From UBA1738 sp045655325 (lineage in GTDB: Bacteria > Bacillota > Clostridia > UBA1381), in the NCBI GenBank assembly GCA_045655325.1, contig JAZOOY010000047.1, positions 1-47,311 of the forward strand: a stretch of DNA of 47,311 nt, given 5' to 3'. A model generated the notes under the pieces. That model ran no database searches and was not told where the DNA came from. It worked only from the letters and a program-made list of their open reading frames with translations. Below, piece by piece: positions 35,118 to 43,178 of this stretch (its first letter is position 1; the number at the start of each line of letters is the position of its first letter). The translations under genes were made by a program, and so were the position numbers.

Positions 35118-35127
35118 ACGTAATATT

Positions 35128-35156
35128 ATTGTAACACAAGCGAAACAAAAAATCAA
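35128..35156 (-). promoter_or_regulatory. Sigma-A-type promoter of the surface-protein cluster
   Basis: Minus strand TTGATT (35156-35151), 17-base spacer, TACAAT (35133-35128). Confidence 0.6.
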
Positions 35157-35177
35157 CAAAAATATAGAAAAAACTTT

Positions 35178-35198
35178 GAAAAAATGGCACATTTTTTC
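35178..35198. other. Perfect inverted repeat upstream of the surface-cluster promoter
   Basis: GAAAAAATG (35178-35186) and CATTTTTTC (35190-35198), separated by GCA, lie 22 bases upstream of the -35. It could be an operator for a dimeric regulator. The rest of the non-coding stretch 35199-35310 is AT-rich and shows nothing I can name. Confidence 0.3.
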
Positions 35199-35311
35199 GG
35201 TTTGTGTAAAGGTTTTAATAATCGCTAAAATTTTTGGTATTTTTGAACAAAACAGGCTCTTTTTTTTTCATCCAAAACGCGAGGGTTACAAGATAAAAAC
35301 TTCGATAAAAT

Positions 35312-35346
35312 AAAAAAGCAAGTCACCCTATAATGACCTGCTTTTT
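35312..35346. terminator. Terminator downstream of the ECF S-component gene
   Basis: Stem 35313-35325 with 35334-35346 with one mismatch and an eight-base loop, T-runs on both strands. It lies about 120 bases after the ECF gene's stop on the minus strand, beyond a remnant frame. Confidence 0.65.
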
Positions 35347-35366
35347 GCAATAATTTATCTTTAGTT

Positions 35367-35466
35367 TTACGCCCTTTCAAAAACCCAAAGCGTTTCCTTT
35401 GCAACCTCTTTTTCTTCGTCCAATTTTTCTGTTGTTTTGGAATTGTTTATTATATACTTTGCCAGA
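35367..35466 (-). pseudogene. Possible gene remnant: C-terminal tail without a start
   Basis: After the ECF gene's stop the minus strand shows an open frame of about 33 codons ending KEVAKETLWVFERA and TAA at 35369-35367. It has protein-like composition but no start codon or RBS, and precedes the terminator at 35312-35346. This suggests a truncated gene that once followed, or an extended end of the operon. Confidence 0.3.
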
Positions 35467-35467
35467 A

Positions 35468-35968
35468 TTATTTAATCATATTTATAACTCTGTTTAGTGG
35501 TTTAAACAGAACTAAACAGACAAAAAAATTAGATATGCCGTGGACTATATCCGTTTGTATGCCTGCAATCCACCATGTTATTGCCATATTCATTCCACCT
35601 ATAGCAATGTACACAAAACTGCATAAAAATCCAAAGGACAGCCCAAATATGCCCGATAATATACTCCAGAACCATACCGATTGATTTTTCCTGAAGAGAT
35701 ATACCAAAAGCACCAATATTGCCCATATATAGATATACGCAAACCACCAGGTGCCAAAGCCGAATAAAATTCCTTCTATAAGGTAAAAGGCAGGCAGTAC
35801 GTAAACCATTTTTTTGCGGAAAAATAAGGTGTATATTATAAATAAAAGTGTTACCAATTCTACTCCTGCTATAGCGCTTAATGAGAATTTTACCACTTCA
35901 ATTATAGATAGCATAATCCCAATCAAAACAATATCTTTAGTTGTTAACTTTAGTTTTTCTTTGGTCAT
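35468..35968 (-). CDS. ECF-transporter S-component-like membrane protein
   Basis: A 166-residue membrane protein with five to six predicted spans. The N-terminal helix (TTKDIVLIGIMLSIIEVVKFSL) and the closing WWIAGIQTDIVHGISNFFVCLVLFKPL fit vitamin-binding S components of energy-coupling-factor transporters, which capture micronutrients and use a shared ATPase/T module. No such module is adjacent, so it would use a shared one. The vitamin cannot be deduced, and no riboswitch is visible in the short leader. RBS GAGAGGA has slightly long spacing (about 12). It has a good promoter (36011-36039). Confidence 0.75.
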   Translation of the reverse strand: MTKEKLKLTTKDIVLIGIMLSIIEVVKFSLSAIAGVELVTLLFIIYTLFFRKKMVYVLPAFYLIEGILFGFGTWWFAYIYIWAILVLLVYLFRKNQSVWFWSILSGIFGLSFGFLCSFVYIAIGGMNMAITWWIAGIQTDIVHGISNFFVCLVLFKPLNRVINMIK

Positions 35969-36010
35969 ATAATAAAGTATCCTCTCGCTTGTAAACTCCC
36001 TAATATAACA

Positions 36011-36039
36011 AGTATAACACGAAATTTTGCCAATTTCAA
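36011..36039 (-). promoter_or_regulatory. Sigma-A-type promoter of the ECF S-component gene
   Basis: Minus strand TTGAAA (36039-36034), 17-base spacer, TATACT (36016-36011). Confidence 0.65.
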
Positions 36040-36048
36040 TACGGATAC

Positions 36049-36083
36049 AAAAAAGCGTAAATCCATCAGGATTTACGCTTTTT
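36049..36083 (-). terminator. Terminator of the hdr-flx-frd-pckA gene series
   Basis: Perfect stem 36049-36064 with 36069-36083, loop ATCA, T-run on the minus strand, 15 bases after the pckA stop. Confidence 0.88.
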
Positions 36084-36097
36084 ATTAAAGTTTAAAA

Positions 36098-37702
36098 TCA
36101 AACGTTAGGACCAGCCTTAACTAGTGCCTTACCAGCATCGTTGCCTGTGTACTTGTCAAAGTTCTTAACAAAACGTGAAGCAAGATCCTTAGCCTTTGCA
36201 TCCCATTCTGCAACATCAGCGTATGTGTCACGTGGGTCAAGGATTGCAGGGTCAACACCTGGAAGTGCTGTAGGAACTGCAAAGTTGAAGTAAGGGATTT
36301 CCTTTGTTTCAGCCTTTAGGATTGAACCATCAAGGATAGCGTCGATGATACCTCTTGTATCCTTAATTGAGATTCTCTTGCCTGTGCCGTTCCAACCTGT
36401 GTTTACAAGGTAAGCCTTAGCACCGCTCTTTTCCATCTTCTTAACTAGTTCTTCAGCGTACTTTGTTGGGTGAAGTTCCAAGAAAGCCTGACCGAAGCAA
36501 GCTGAGAATGTTGGTGTTGGTTCTGTGATACCACGTTCTGTACCTGCAAGCTTTGATGTGAAGCCTGATAGGAAGTAGTACTGAGCCTGTTCTGGTGTTA
36601 GGATTGAAACTGGAGGTAGTACTCCGAAAGCGTCAGCTGATAGGAAGATTACGTTCTTAGCATCAGGTGCTGCAGACACTGGGCGTACAATCTTTTCGAT
36701 GTGGTCGATTGGATATGATACACGTGTGTTTTCTGTAGTTGAACCATCAGCGAAGTCAATTTTTCCGTCTTCAGCAACTGTAACGTTTTCAAGTAGTGCG
36801 TTTCTCTTAATTGCACCATAGATGTCTGGTTCTGATTCCTTATCAAGGTTGATAACCTTAGCGTAGCAACCACCTTCGAAGTTGAATACACCATTGTCAT
36901 CCCAACCGTGTTCGTCGTCACCGATTAGAAGACGCTTTGGATCTGTTGAAAGTGTTGTCTTACCTGTACCTGATAGACCGAAGAATAGAGCTGTGTTTTC
37001 TTTGTTCATATCTGTGTTTGCTGAGCAGTGCATTGAAGCCATACCCTTTAGTGGTAGGAAGTAGTTCATCATTGAGAACATACCCTTCTTCATTTCTCCA
37101 CCGTACCATGTGTTTAGGATAACCTGTTCACGTGATGTTAGGTTGAATACAACAGCTGTTTCTGAGTTAAGACCTAGTTCTTCGTAGTTTTCTACCTTTG
37201 CCTTTGAAGCATTGTAGCATACGAAATCTGGTTCAAAGTTTTCAAGTTCTTCAGCTGTTGGTGCGATGAACATGTTTGTTACAAAGTGAGCCTGCCAAGC
37301 AACTTCCATGATGAATCTGATACCCATTCTTGAGTCCTTGTTTGTACCGCAGAATACGTCAACAACATAAAGCTTCTTGTCTGATAGCTGATTAACAGCC
37401 TTTTCCTTTAGCACGTTCCATGTGCTTTCGCTACATGGGTGGTTGTCGTTCTTAAATTCGTCTGATGTCCACCAAACTGTATCCTTTGATGTGTCATCCA
37501 TAACGATGAACTTATCTTTAGGTGAACGACCTGTGTAGATACCTGTCATAACGTTTACTGCGCCAAGTTCTGTTACCTGACCTTTTTCAAAACCTTCTAG
37601 TGTTGGGTCTGTTTCTGCGGCAAATAGTTCTTCGTATGAAGGGTTGTGGATAACTTCCTTCACGCCTGTAATGCCGTACTTGCTTAAATCGATTGTTGCC
37701 AT
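36098..37702 (-). CDS. pckA: Phosphoenolpyruvate carboxykinase (ATP)
   Basis: A 534-residue ATP-type PEP carboxykinase interconverting oxaloacetate + ATP and PEP + CO2 + ADP. The P-loop GLSGTGKT (242-249) and LIGDDEHGW (259-267) bind nucleotide and metal; YTGRSPKDKFIV is the substrate-site signature. In succinate-forming fermenters the enzyme runs in the carboxylating direction, conserving ATP and feeding oxaloacetate, malate and fumarate. It is the last gene of the series, 36 bases after the exporter gene, so it is placed to supply substrate to the fumarate reductase encoded upstream. RBS AAAGGA. Confidence 0.97.
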   Translation of the reverse strand: MATIDLSKYGITGVKEVIHNPSYEELFAAETDPTLEGFEKGQVTELGAVNVMTGIYTGRSPKDKFIVMDDTSKDTVWWTSDEFKNDNHPCSESTWNVLKEKAVNQLSDKKLYVVDVFCGTNKDSRMGIRFIMEVAWQAHFVTNMFIAPTAEELENFEPDFVCYNASKAKVENYEELGLNSETAVVFNLTSREQVILNTWYGGEMKKGMFSMMNYFLPLKGMASMHCSANTDMNKENTALFFGLSGTGKTTLSTDPKRLLIGDDEHGWDDNGVFNFEGGCYAKVINLDKESEPDIYGAIKRNALLENVTVAEDGKIDFADGSTTENTRVSYPIDHIEKIVRPVSAAPDAKNVIFLSADAFGVLPPVSILTPEQAQYYFLSGFTSKLAGTERGITEPTPTFSACFGQAFLELHPTKYAEELVKKMEKSGAKAYLVNTGWNGTGKRISIKDTRGIIDAILDGSILKAETKEIPYFNFAVPTALPGVDPAILDPRDTYADVAEWDAKAKDLASRFVKNFDKYTGNDAGKALVKAGPNV

Positions 37703-37738
37703 AATAAAATTTCCTTTCTTTACTTTAAATTATTATAT

Positions 37739-39001
37739 TTAGAATAAAATAATAATAAACTGTGATACCAATACAACTGCAATAAGAGCGATTGGGTAAG
37801 TAGCTGCATAAGCTGAAGCTACGTCTTCTGTTCCTGCAACACCAATTAGTGTTCCAAGTGCAGGAGTACTTGTCATACCGCCTGTAATTGAACCAAGGTT
37901 GTTAAGTAGGCTAAGTTTTAGCACATACTTTGCAAACAAGTATCCAATTATTAGCGGGAATATAGTCATTACAATGCCGTAGATGAAATACATCGGGTCA
38001 AAGTTCGCCACGAACTCTGCACCACCAGGAACACCTGCTCCAACAAGGAATAGAACAAGTCCTAGTTCTCTGAAAAGCTTAAGTGTTGCCTGCTTTGGCA
38101 TAATGTCTATACGGCCGATTCTTCCAAAGTGGCCTAGTATCAAACTTACAAGTAAGCAACCGCCTGTTGTTGTAAGTGAGAAGCATGTTCCTGATAAACC
38201 TGCTGCTGAAAGTGGTACCTTAATCTGACCGATAATTGTACCAAGAATAGCTGCAAGTGAGAAACCTGCAATACCCATATGGTCAATTTCAAAAAGCTTC
38301 TTAGCCAGTTTTTCTTCTTTGCTTTCTGTTTTGATTTGGATCTTTGCTCTTTCTTCTTCCATATTAGCCTTTGTTAGCTTTGGAATAAGCTGTACGAAAA
38401 GTACAACGCCTACTACACCGAAGATATAAGCAATACCGTGTCCTACTGAAACAAGACCTGTAAATTCTTCTGCAACAGTTGCTTTAGCTGCAGAGAATGC
38501 CGGTGTTGATGTTAGAGAACCTGAAAGCAATCCAACTATCATAGCTACGAAACCATCCTGGCTTTCAATAGATGCGCCATATCCGAAGATTTCGCCTGCA
38601 TAGATACATCCAACAGCAGAAAGTCCGCCTGCAAGGATTATGATTGCGCCCAAAAGCACGTAAGACTTGAAGTTTTTCTTGAAGTTACCGAAAAACTTTG
38701 GACCTGCAATATATCCTACTGATGTTACAAACAGGATAAGACCAAGGCTTTCAATGATTGTCAGCCCTGCCCCAAAGTCATAAGGCTTTGAAGATGCTGC
38801 AAACAATAAATCGCCTGCTTCGTTAACATGGAAGAAAAGTGCTCCCACAACTAGAGCAATGATAAATACGCCTGCATCGCCTAGTGATACTCCCTTAATA
38901 GTAATTCTTCCAAGAAGATAACCAAATAGAAGAACACTAAAAAGTACAAACAATAATGTATATATATTACTGATTGATATGATTCCATTCAATAAAGACA
39001 T
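37739..39001 (-). CDS. AspT/YbjL/SucE-type dicarboxylate exporter
   Basis: A 420-residue membrane protein with about ten spans and the internal duplication of the aspartate:alanine exchanger family. Each half carries the motif: GSLTSTPAFSAA and GGMTSTPALGT. A charged cytoplasmic loop lies around 213-250 (rich in Glu and Lys), but the RCK/TrkA-C domains found in AspT are absent. Family members include Tetragenococcus AspT and Corynebacterium SucE, a succinate exporter. Placement between the fumarate reductase and pckA genes makes succinate the likely cargo. RBS GGAG. Confidence 0.87.
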   Translation of the reverse strand: MSLLNGIISISNIYTLLFVLFSVLLFGYLLGRITIKGVSLGDAGVFIIALVVGALFFHVNEAGDLLFAASSKPYDFGAGLTIIESLGLILFVTSVGYIAGPKFFGNFKKNFKSYVLLGAIIILAGGLSAVGCIYAGEIFGYGASIESQDGFVAMIVGLLSGSLTSTPAFSAAKATVAEEFTGLVSVGHGIAYIFGVVGVVLFVQLIPKLTKANMEEERAKIQIKTESKEEKLAKKLFEIDHMGIAGFSLAAILGTIIGQIKVPLSAAGLSGTCFSLTTTGGCLLVSLILGHFGRIGRIDIMPKQATLKLFRELGLVLFLVGAGVPGGAEFVANFDPMYFIYGIVMTIFPLIIGYLFAKYVLKLSLLNNLGSITGGMTSTPALGTLIGVAGTEDVASAYAATYPIALIAVVLVSQFIIILF

Positions 39002-39018
39002 TTATTCATTCTCCTAAC

Positions 39019-40623
39019 TTATATATTTTTCTGATTTGTGTAGTTTGGTAAAAGTTTTGGAGAAACTGTTTCAGTAACGATGCCTGCATCAGCAATTTCC
39101 TTTTCAAACTTCTCAACGTGTGAAAGTGAAAGCTTGCCAACTTTTACGTCCTTAGACTTAGCTGCTGCATTCTTACCGGCACTTCTACCGAATACGATGA
39201 TGTCAAGTAGAGAGTTACCCATAAGTCTGTTCTTACCGTGGATTCCGCCAACCGCTTCACCTGCAACAAACAAGTTTTCAACGTTTGTTGTCATACAGTC
39301 TGCAGAAATGTCAAGTCCACCGTTCTGGTAGTGAAGTGTTGGGTAAACAAGGATTGGTTCCTTACGGATATCAATGCCGTATTTTTCGAACATTCTCCAC
39401 ATAGCAGGGATTCTCTTCATAATAGTTCCCTCGCCACCGATTTTTTCAATCATTGGAGTATCAAGCCATACACCTCTGCCGTTTCCTGTATCTACGCCGT
39501 TATCTCTCTCTGAGCATTCACGGATGATAGAAGCAGCTGAAACGTCACGAGTTTCAAGTGGGTGCATAAATACTTCACCATTTTCGTTTACAAGCTTTGC
39601 ACCAAGTGAACGAACCTTTTCAGTAACCAATGCACCGAAAATCTGTTCAGGGTAAGCAACGCCTGTTGGGTGATACTGAAGTGTTTCAGCATAAAGAAGT
39701 TTTGCACCTGCTCTATAGCCAAGAACAAGACCGTCAGCAGTTGCACCGTAGTGGTTTGATGTTGGGAAACCCTGATAGTGCATACGGCCTGCACCACCTG
39801 TTGCAATGATAACTGTCTTTGCCTTTGCAACAAGAAGTTCTTTTGTTTCCATATTCATAAGTACAGCACCTGCTGCATTTCCGTTTTCGTCAAGAATAAG
39901 TTCGATTGCAGATGTAAAATCAACAACTGGGATTTTACGGTTTAGAACTTCGTCACGAAGAGTTCTCATGATTTCAGCACCTGAGTAGTCTTTCGCAGCG
40001 TGCATTCTCTTTCTTGAAGTACCGCCACCGTGAGTCGTTACCATTGTACCGTCAGCTTCCTTGTCGAATTCAACGCCAAGATTAGAAAGCCACAAAATAG
40101 CTTCTGGTGCGTCACAAACAAGCTTTGACAAAAGTTCCTTTTTAGCAGCGAAGTGTCCGCCACCGAAAGCGTCTACAAAGTGGATTGCAGGTGAATCGTT
40201 TGGCTTATCAGCTGCCTGAATACCACCTTCAGCCATCATTGTGTTAGCATCGCCCATTCTTAGCTTTGTAACGATCATAACATCAGCGCCTGCTTCGTGT
40301 GCTTCGATTGCAGCTGCAGTACCTGCTCCACCACCACCGATGATTAGTACGTCTGTTTCATAATCAGGAGCGTCAAGGTTTACGCTGTCTGCTGTGATAC
40401 GGCTGTGAGCCTGCAATGTTTCAGCAAGTTCTGTAGGAACCTTGTCACCCTTGTTAGGACCTATCTTTAGTATATCAAATTGATCCTGTTTATAGTCCGG
40501 ATGGAAAGCTGCAAGCAAATCTTCTTTCTGCTTTGCAGTCATACGATCCGGTTCTAATGCGATATTCTTTTCTCTTGCTGCTTCAACCAGAGCAAGTGAT
40601 TTCTGAAATTTTTCCGAATACAT
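39019..40623 (-). CDS. Fumarate reductase-type flavoprotein subunit (FrdA/TfrA-like), no membrane anchor
   Basis: A 534-residue FAD protein of the fumarate reductase/succinate dehydrogenase superfamily. An unusual N-terminal extension (1-86) precedes the dinucleotide fold GGGGAG (96-101). HPTG (318-321), LETRD with R359 as candidate catalytic Arg, and LHYQNGGLD match FrdA. The loop that carries the FAD-linking His in classical FrdA (SHTVAAEGG) reads ANTMMAEGG, so FAD is predicted non-covalent. No signal peptide is visible, so it should be cytoplasmic. It pairs with the FrdB-like gene 13 bases upstream. No frdC/frdD is present. L-aspartate oxidase is an alternative, but neighbouring genes argue for fumarate. 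Confidence 0.85.
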   Translation of the reverse strand: MYSEKFQKSLALVEAAREKNIALEPDRMTAKQKEDLLAAFHPDYKQDQFDILKIGPNKGDKVPTELAETLQAHSRITADSVNLDAPDYETDVLIIGGGGAGTAAAIEAHEAGADVMIVTKLRMGDANTMMAEGGIQAADKPNDSPAIHFVDAFGGGHFAAKKELLSKLVCDAPEAILWLSNLGVEFDKEADGTMVTTHGGGTSRKRMHAAKDYSGAEIMRTLRDEVLNRKIPVVDFTSAIELILDENGNAAGAVLMNMETKELLVAKAKTVIIATGGAGRMHYQGFPTSNHYGATADGLVLGYRAGAKLLYAETLQYHPTGVAYPEQIFGALVTEKVRSLGAKLVNENGEVFMHPLETRDVSAASIIRECSERDNGVDTGNGRGVWLDTPMIEKIGGEGTIMKRIPAMWRMFEKYGIDIRKEPILVYPTLHYQNGGLDISADCMTTNVENLFVAGEAVGGIHGKNRLMGNSLLDIIVFGRSAGKNAAAKSKDVKVGKLSLSHVEKFEKEIADAGIVTETVSPKLLPNYTNQKNI

Positions 40624-40636
40624 ATTCTTTTCCTCC

Positions 40637-41311
40637 TTACTTTTCTATTTCACGTGTATTGTAAAGCTCTTTCATTTCCTCAATAGGCTTTTCCATAAGA
40701 GCTTCGATAAGATCCTTAAAGTCACCGTTTTCGATTTCCTTAACACGGTCTTCCAGGTGGCCACAACCAGGGGCTAAATACTTACCGTTAATTCTTCTTG
40801 CAAGCATTGCAACCTGTGGGTGAGAGATACCTGCAGGACATCTTGAAGAACATACTCCACACATTACGCAGTCAAATGATTCTTCTGCACATGCTTCAAA
40901 ATCGCCACGCTGTGCGTATGCGATATACTGCATAACATTTAACCCTTGCGTACAGCTTTTTGTACAAGCGTTACAGCCGATACAAGCGTAAATTTCAGGG
41001 TAAAGCTGCATCATAACTGACTCGTTTACAGGGATATTTTCAATGTCATAACCTTCCTTAACTAGTGGGAAGAAAGGTAGGGTTGCGATATACATATTAT
41101 CTTCAACCTTTGTCTGACAAGCAAGACAAGCCTTAAGTTCCTTGTCTCCCTTGATGCGGTAAATTGTTGCACAAGCACCGCAGAAACCGTTACGGCATCC
41201 GCAACCACGAACTAACTGGTAGCCGGCATATTCCATAGCGGTCATAATTGTTAAATTTTCCGGCACTTCATATTTTTTGCCGAAAAGGTATATATTAACT
41301 AATTTTTCCAT
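40637..41311 (-). CDS. FrdB/TfrB-like iron-sulfur subunit
   Basis: A 224-residue electron-transfer subunit. The N-terminal [2Fe-2S] ferredoxin domain has C39-RNGF-C44-GA-C47 and C62/C65; the helical domain holds two [4Fe-4S] motifs, C110-x2-C113-x2-C116-x3-C120 and C148-x2-C151-x2-C154-x3-CP158. It would pass electrons to the flavin subunit encoded downstream. Compared with methanogen TfrB it lacks the C-terminal CCG domains; those are encoded separately in the same series by hdrB. Compared with bacterial FrdB it has no partner membrane anchor. Genes before and after are 12 to 13 bases away. Confidence 0.87.
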   Translation of the reverse strand: MEKLVNIYLFGKKYEVPENLTIMTAMEYAGYQLVRGCGCRNGFCGACATIYRIKGDKELKACLACQTKVEDNMYIATLPFFPLVKEGYDIENIPVNESVMMQLYPEIYACIGCNACTKSCTQGLNVMQYIAYAQRGDFEACAEESFDCVMCGVCSSRCPAGISHPQVAMLARRINGKYLAPGCGHLEDRVKEIENGDFKDLIEALMEKPIEEMKELYNTREIEK

Positions 41312-41323
41312 TTTTGCTCTCCT

Positions 41324-42157
41324 TTAATATTCATCCGGAAGCTCGTCAAGCTCATCGCATCTGAAGACCGGACCGTCTTTGCACACGTATTTTGCGCCGA
41401 CATTGCATCTACCGCATTTGCCGACACCACACTTCATTCTAAGTTCAAGTGTTGTGTAAATCTGAGTTTTGTCAAAACCAAGCTCACAAAGTCCATCAAG
41501 TGTAAACTTAATCATTATAGGAGGTCCGCAAAGAACTGCTGTCTTGTTTGTATCAAAACCAAGTTCCTTTACATAGTTTGGAACAAATCCAACGTGACCA
41601 TCCCAACCCTCTTGAGGGTTATCGATTGTAAGATGAACCTTTACGCCTGCATCATTTGACCATTCTTCAATGATTTCCTTATAGTCAAGCAAATCATCTT
41701 TACTTCTTGAACCGTAAACAATATCAATTTCGCCGTAGCGGTCACGATAGTGTCTGCAGTAATTGATTACTGAGCGAAGCGGTGCAAGACCAACACCACC
41801 GGCAATAAACAAAAGGTTCTTGCATGCGAATACGTCATCAACCGGGAAAGGCTTTCCGTATGGTCCTCTGATTGTTATCTGCTGTCCAACTTCTGCCTGA
41901 TGTAGCCAATCTGTTACGCATCCGCACTTTTTAATGGAGAATTCCATATATTCTTCGTTTGTTGGAGAAGATGTGATAGAAAACATTGCTTCACCAACTC
42001 CAGGAACTGATAGCATTGCGCACTGTCCTGGGCGGTGGTCAAACGCCTTTTTGCCGTCCGGAAGCACAACTCTGAATGTTTTAATATCAGGTGTGTCTAT
42101 ACGGACGTCAGTTATAACACCGACTTTGGGAATTAAAGTTTCTTCTATATTATTCAC
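41324..42157 (-). CDS. flxA: FlxA-like NAD(P)H/FAD oxidoreductase subunit
   Basis: A 277-residue ferredoxin-NADP reductase-fold protein similar to AsrB and PyrK. The N-terminal FAD domain (about 1-110; PGQCAMLSVPG) is followed by an NAD(P)-binding domain (LLFIAGGVGLAPLRS) and a C-terminal [2Fe-2S] motif C-GVGK-C-GR-C-x8-C. It is the likely entry site for NADH electrons in the Flx complex. The start is GTG at 42157 with GGAGGGGAG upstream, overlapping the flxB stop by eight bases. AsrB of sulfite reductase is the nearest confusion, but no asrC is present. Confidence 0.85.
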   Translation of the reverse strand: MNNIEETLIPKVGVITDVRIDTPDIKTFRVVLPDGKKAFDHRPGQCAMLSVPGVGEAMFSITSSPTNEEYMEFSIKKCGCVTDWLHQAEVGQQITIRGPYGKPFPVDDVFACKNLLFIAGGVGLAPLRSVINYCRHYRDRYGEIDIVYGSRSKDDLLDYKEIIEEWSNDAGVKVHLTIDNPQEGWDGHVGFVPNYVKELGFDTNKTAVLCGPPIMIKFTLDGLCELGFDKTQIYTTLELRMKCGVGKCGRCNVGAKYVCKDGPVFRCDELDELPDEY

Positions 42158-43178
42158 TTATCTCCCCTCCAATCTTTTTCATTACTTTGACAATGTTCAT
42201 AGAAATAGGGCACTTTGAAAGACATCTTCCGCAACCTACACAACTGAATAGTCCGTCATTGTTTTCAGGATAGTACACAAGTTTGTGCATAAATCTCTGA
42301 CGGAAGCGTTCTTTCTGAGTAAGTCTGTTATTTCCGTGAGCCATTTTTGTGAATTCTGAATACATACATGAGTCCCAACATCTGAATCTTATAACACCGT
42401 TTCCTGTGTTAAAGTCTTTAATGTCGTAGCACTGACATGTAGGACATACAAAGGTACAAGTACCGCAACCAAGACAAGCCTGAGATAGTTCGTCCCAAGC
42501 TGGGCTATTAAAGAATTCGCTTGTTTTTCCGCCACCGAAAGCATCTGTTGTAAGGTCTTTTAGTGGAAGCTTATTCATAATAGCAGAAATCTTTTCTTTC
42601 TGCTCAGTAACCTTTGTTTCGTCGCATTCTTCTGTTAAGCTAGCGATTTTTTCTAAAAGTGCCTCGCCCTTTTCGGTGTTAGCCTTAAAGAAAATTTCGT
42701 CTTCTGTTTTCCATGTTGTAACATCGCCTTCCGGCATTTCAGGTGAGATGCCGAATGTGTTACAGAAACAGGTTTCTGCCGGCTTTGTGCAGGCAGTTGA
42801 CACGATTATTCCCTTTTCGCGTCTTGACTTATAGTAACTGTCAACAGGCTCTGTTAGGAATACTCTGTCTAGGATTTCGAAGCTCTTTACGTCACAAGCA
42901 CGTACGCCGAAGATAACAAAATCTTCTGTTTCAGATCTTGTGTCGATAACTTCAATATTTTTACCTTCTGTTTTAAATTCCATAAGGTTTTCCATCTGTG
43001 GGAAGAAGAAGTCTTTAGGGCTTCTTACTGTATTTAGCTTATCACTCCAAGCCATTCCGCTTTCCCACTGCTTGTAAACGGCACTTCCGTCCTTATCGTC
43101 AGTAGGCATATAAAGTTTTGCGCTCTTTGTAATTTCTTCAAATACAGAATTTATCTTATCAAGAGAACATTTACGCAT
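42150..43178 (-). CDS. flxB: FlxB-like [4Fe-4S] subunit (AsrA/HydB-like)
   Basis: A 342-residue iron-sulfur protein of the AsrA-like group. The first 200 residues have the domain seen in hydrogenase/sulfite reductase beta subunits (FVIFGVRACDVKSFEILDRVF), and two [4Fe-4S] motifs follow: CLGCGTCTFVCP and CVGCGRCLSKCP. It probably relays electrons between FlxA and the other Flx/Hdr subunits. The ATG at 43178 has AGGAGG eight bases upstream; nine extra codons in frame upstream have no RBS. It overlaps flxC by eight bases. Confidence 0.83.
   Translation of the reverse strand: MRKCSLDKINSVFEEITKSAKLYMPTDDKDGSAVYKQWESGMAWSDKLNTVRSPKDFFFPQMENLMEFKTEGKNIEVIDTRSETEDFVIFGVRACDVKSFEILDRVFLTEPVDSYYKSRREKGIIVSTACTKPAETCFCNTFGISPEMPEGDVTTWKTEDEIFFKANTEKGEALLEKIASLTEECDETKVTEQKEKISAIMNKLPLKDLTTDAFGGGKTSEFFNSPAWDELSQACLGCGTCTFVCPTCQCYDIKDFNTGNGVIRFRCWDSCMYSEFTKMAHGNNRLTQKERFRQRFMHKLVYYPENNDGLFSCVGCGRCLSKCPISMNIVKVMKKIGGEISE

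Noticed and set aside
35032..35127. A riboswitch in the leader of the dockerin protein
   Set aside because: Only two short hairpins are visible; no conserved core of c-di-GMP or other riboswitches can be matched by eye.
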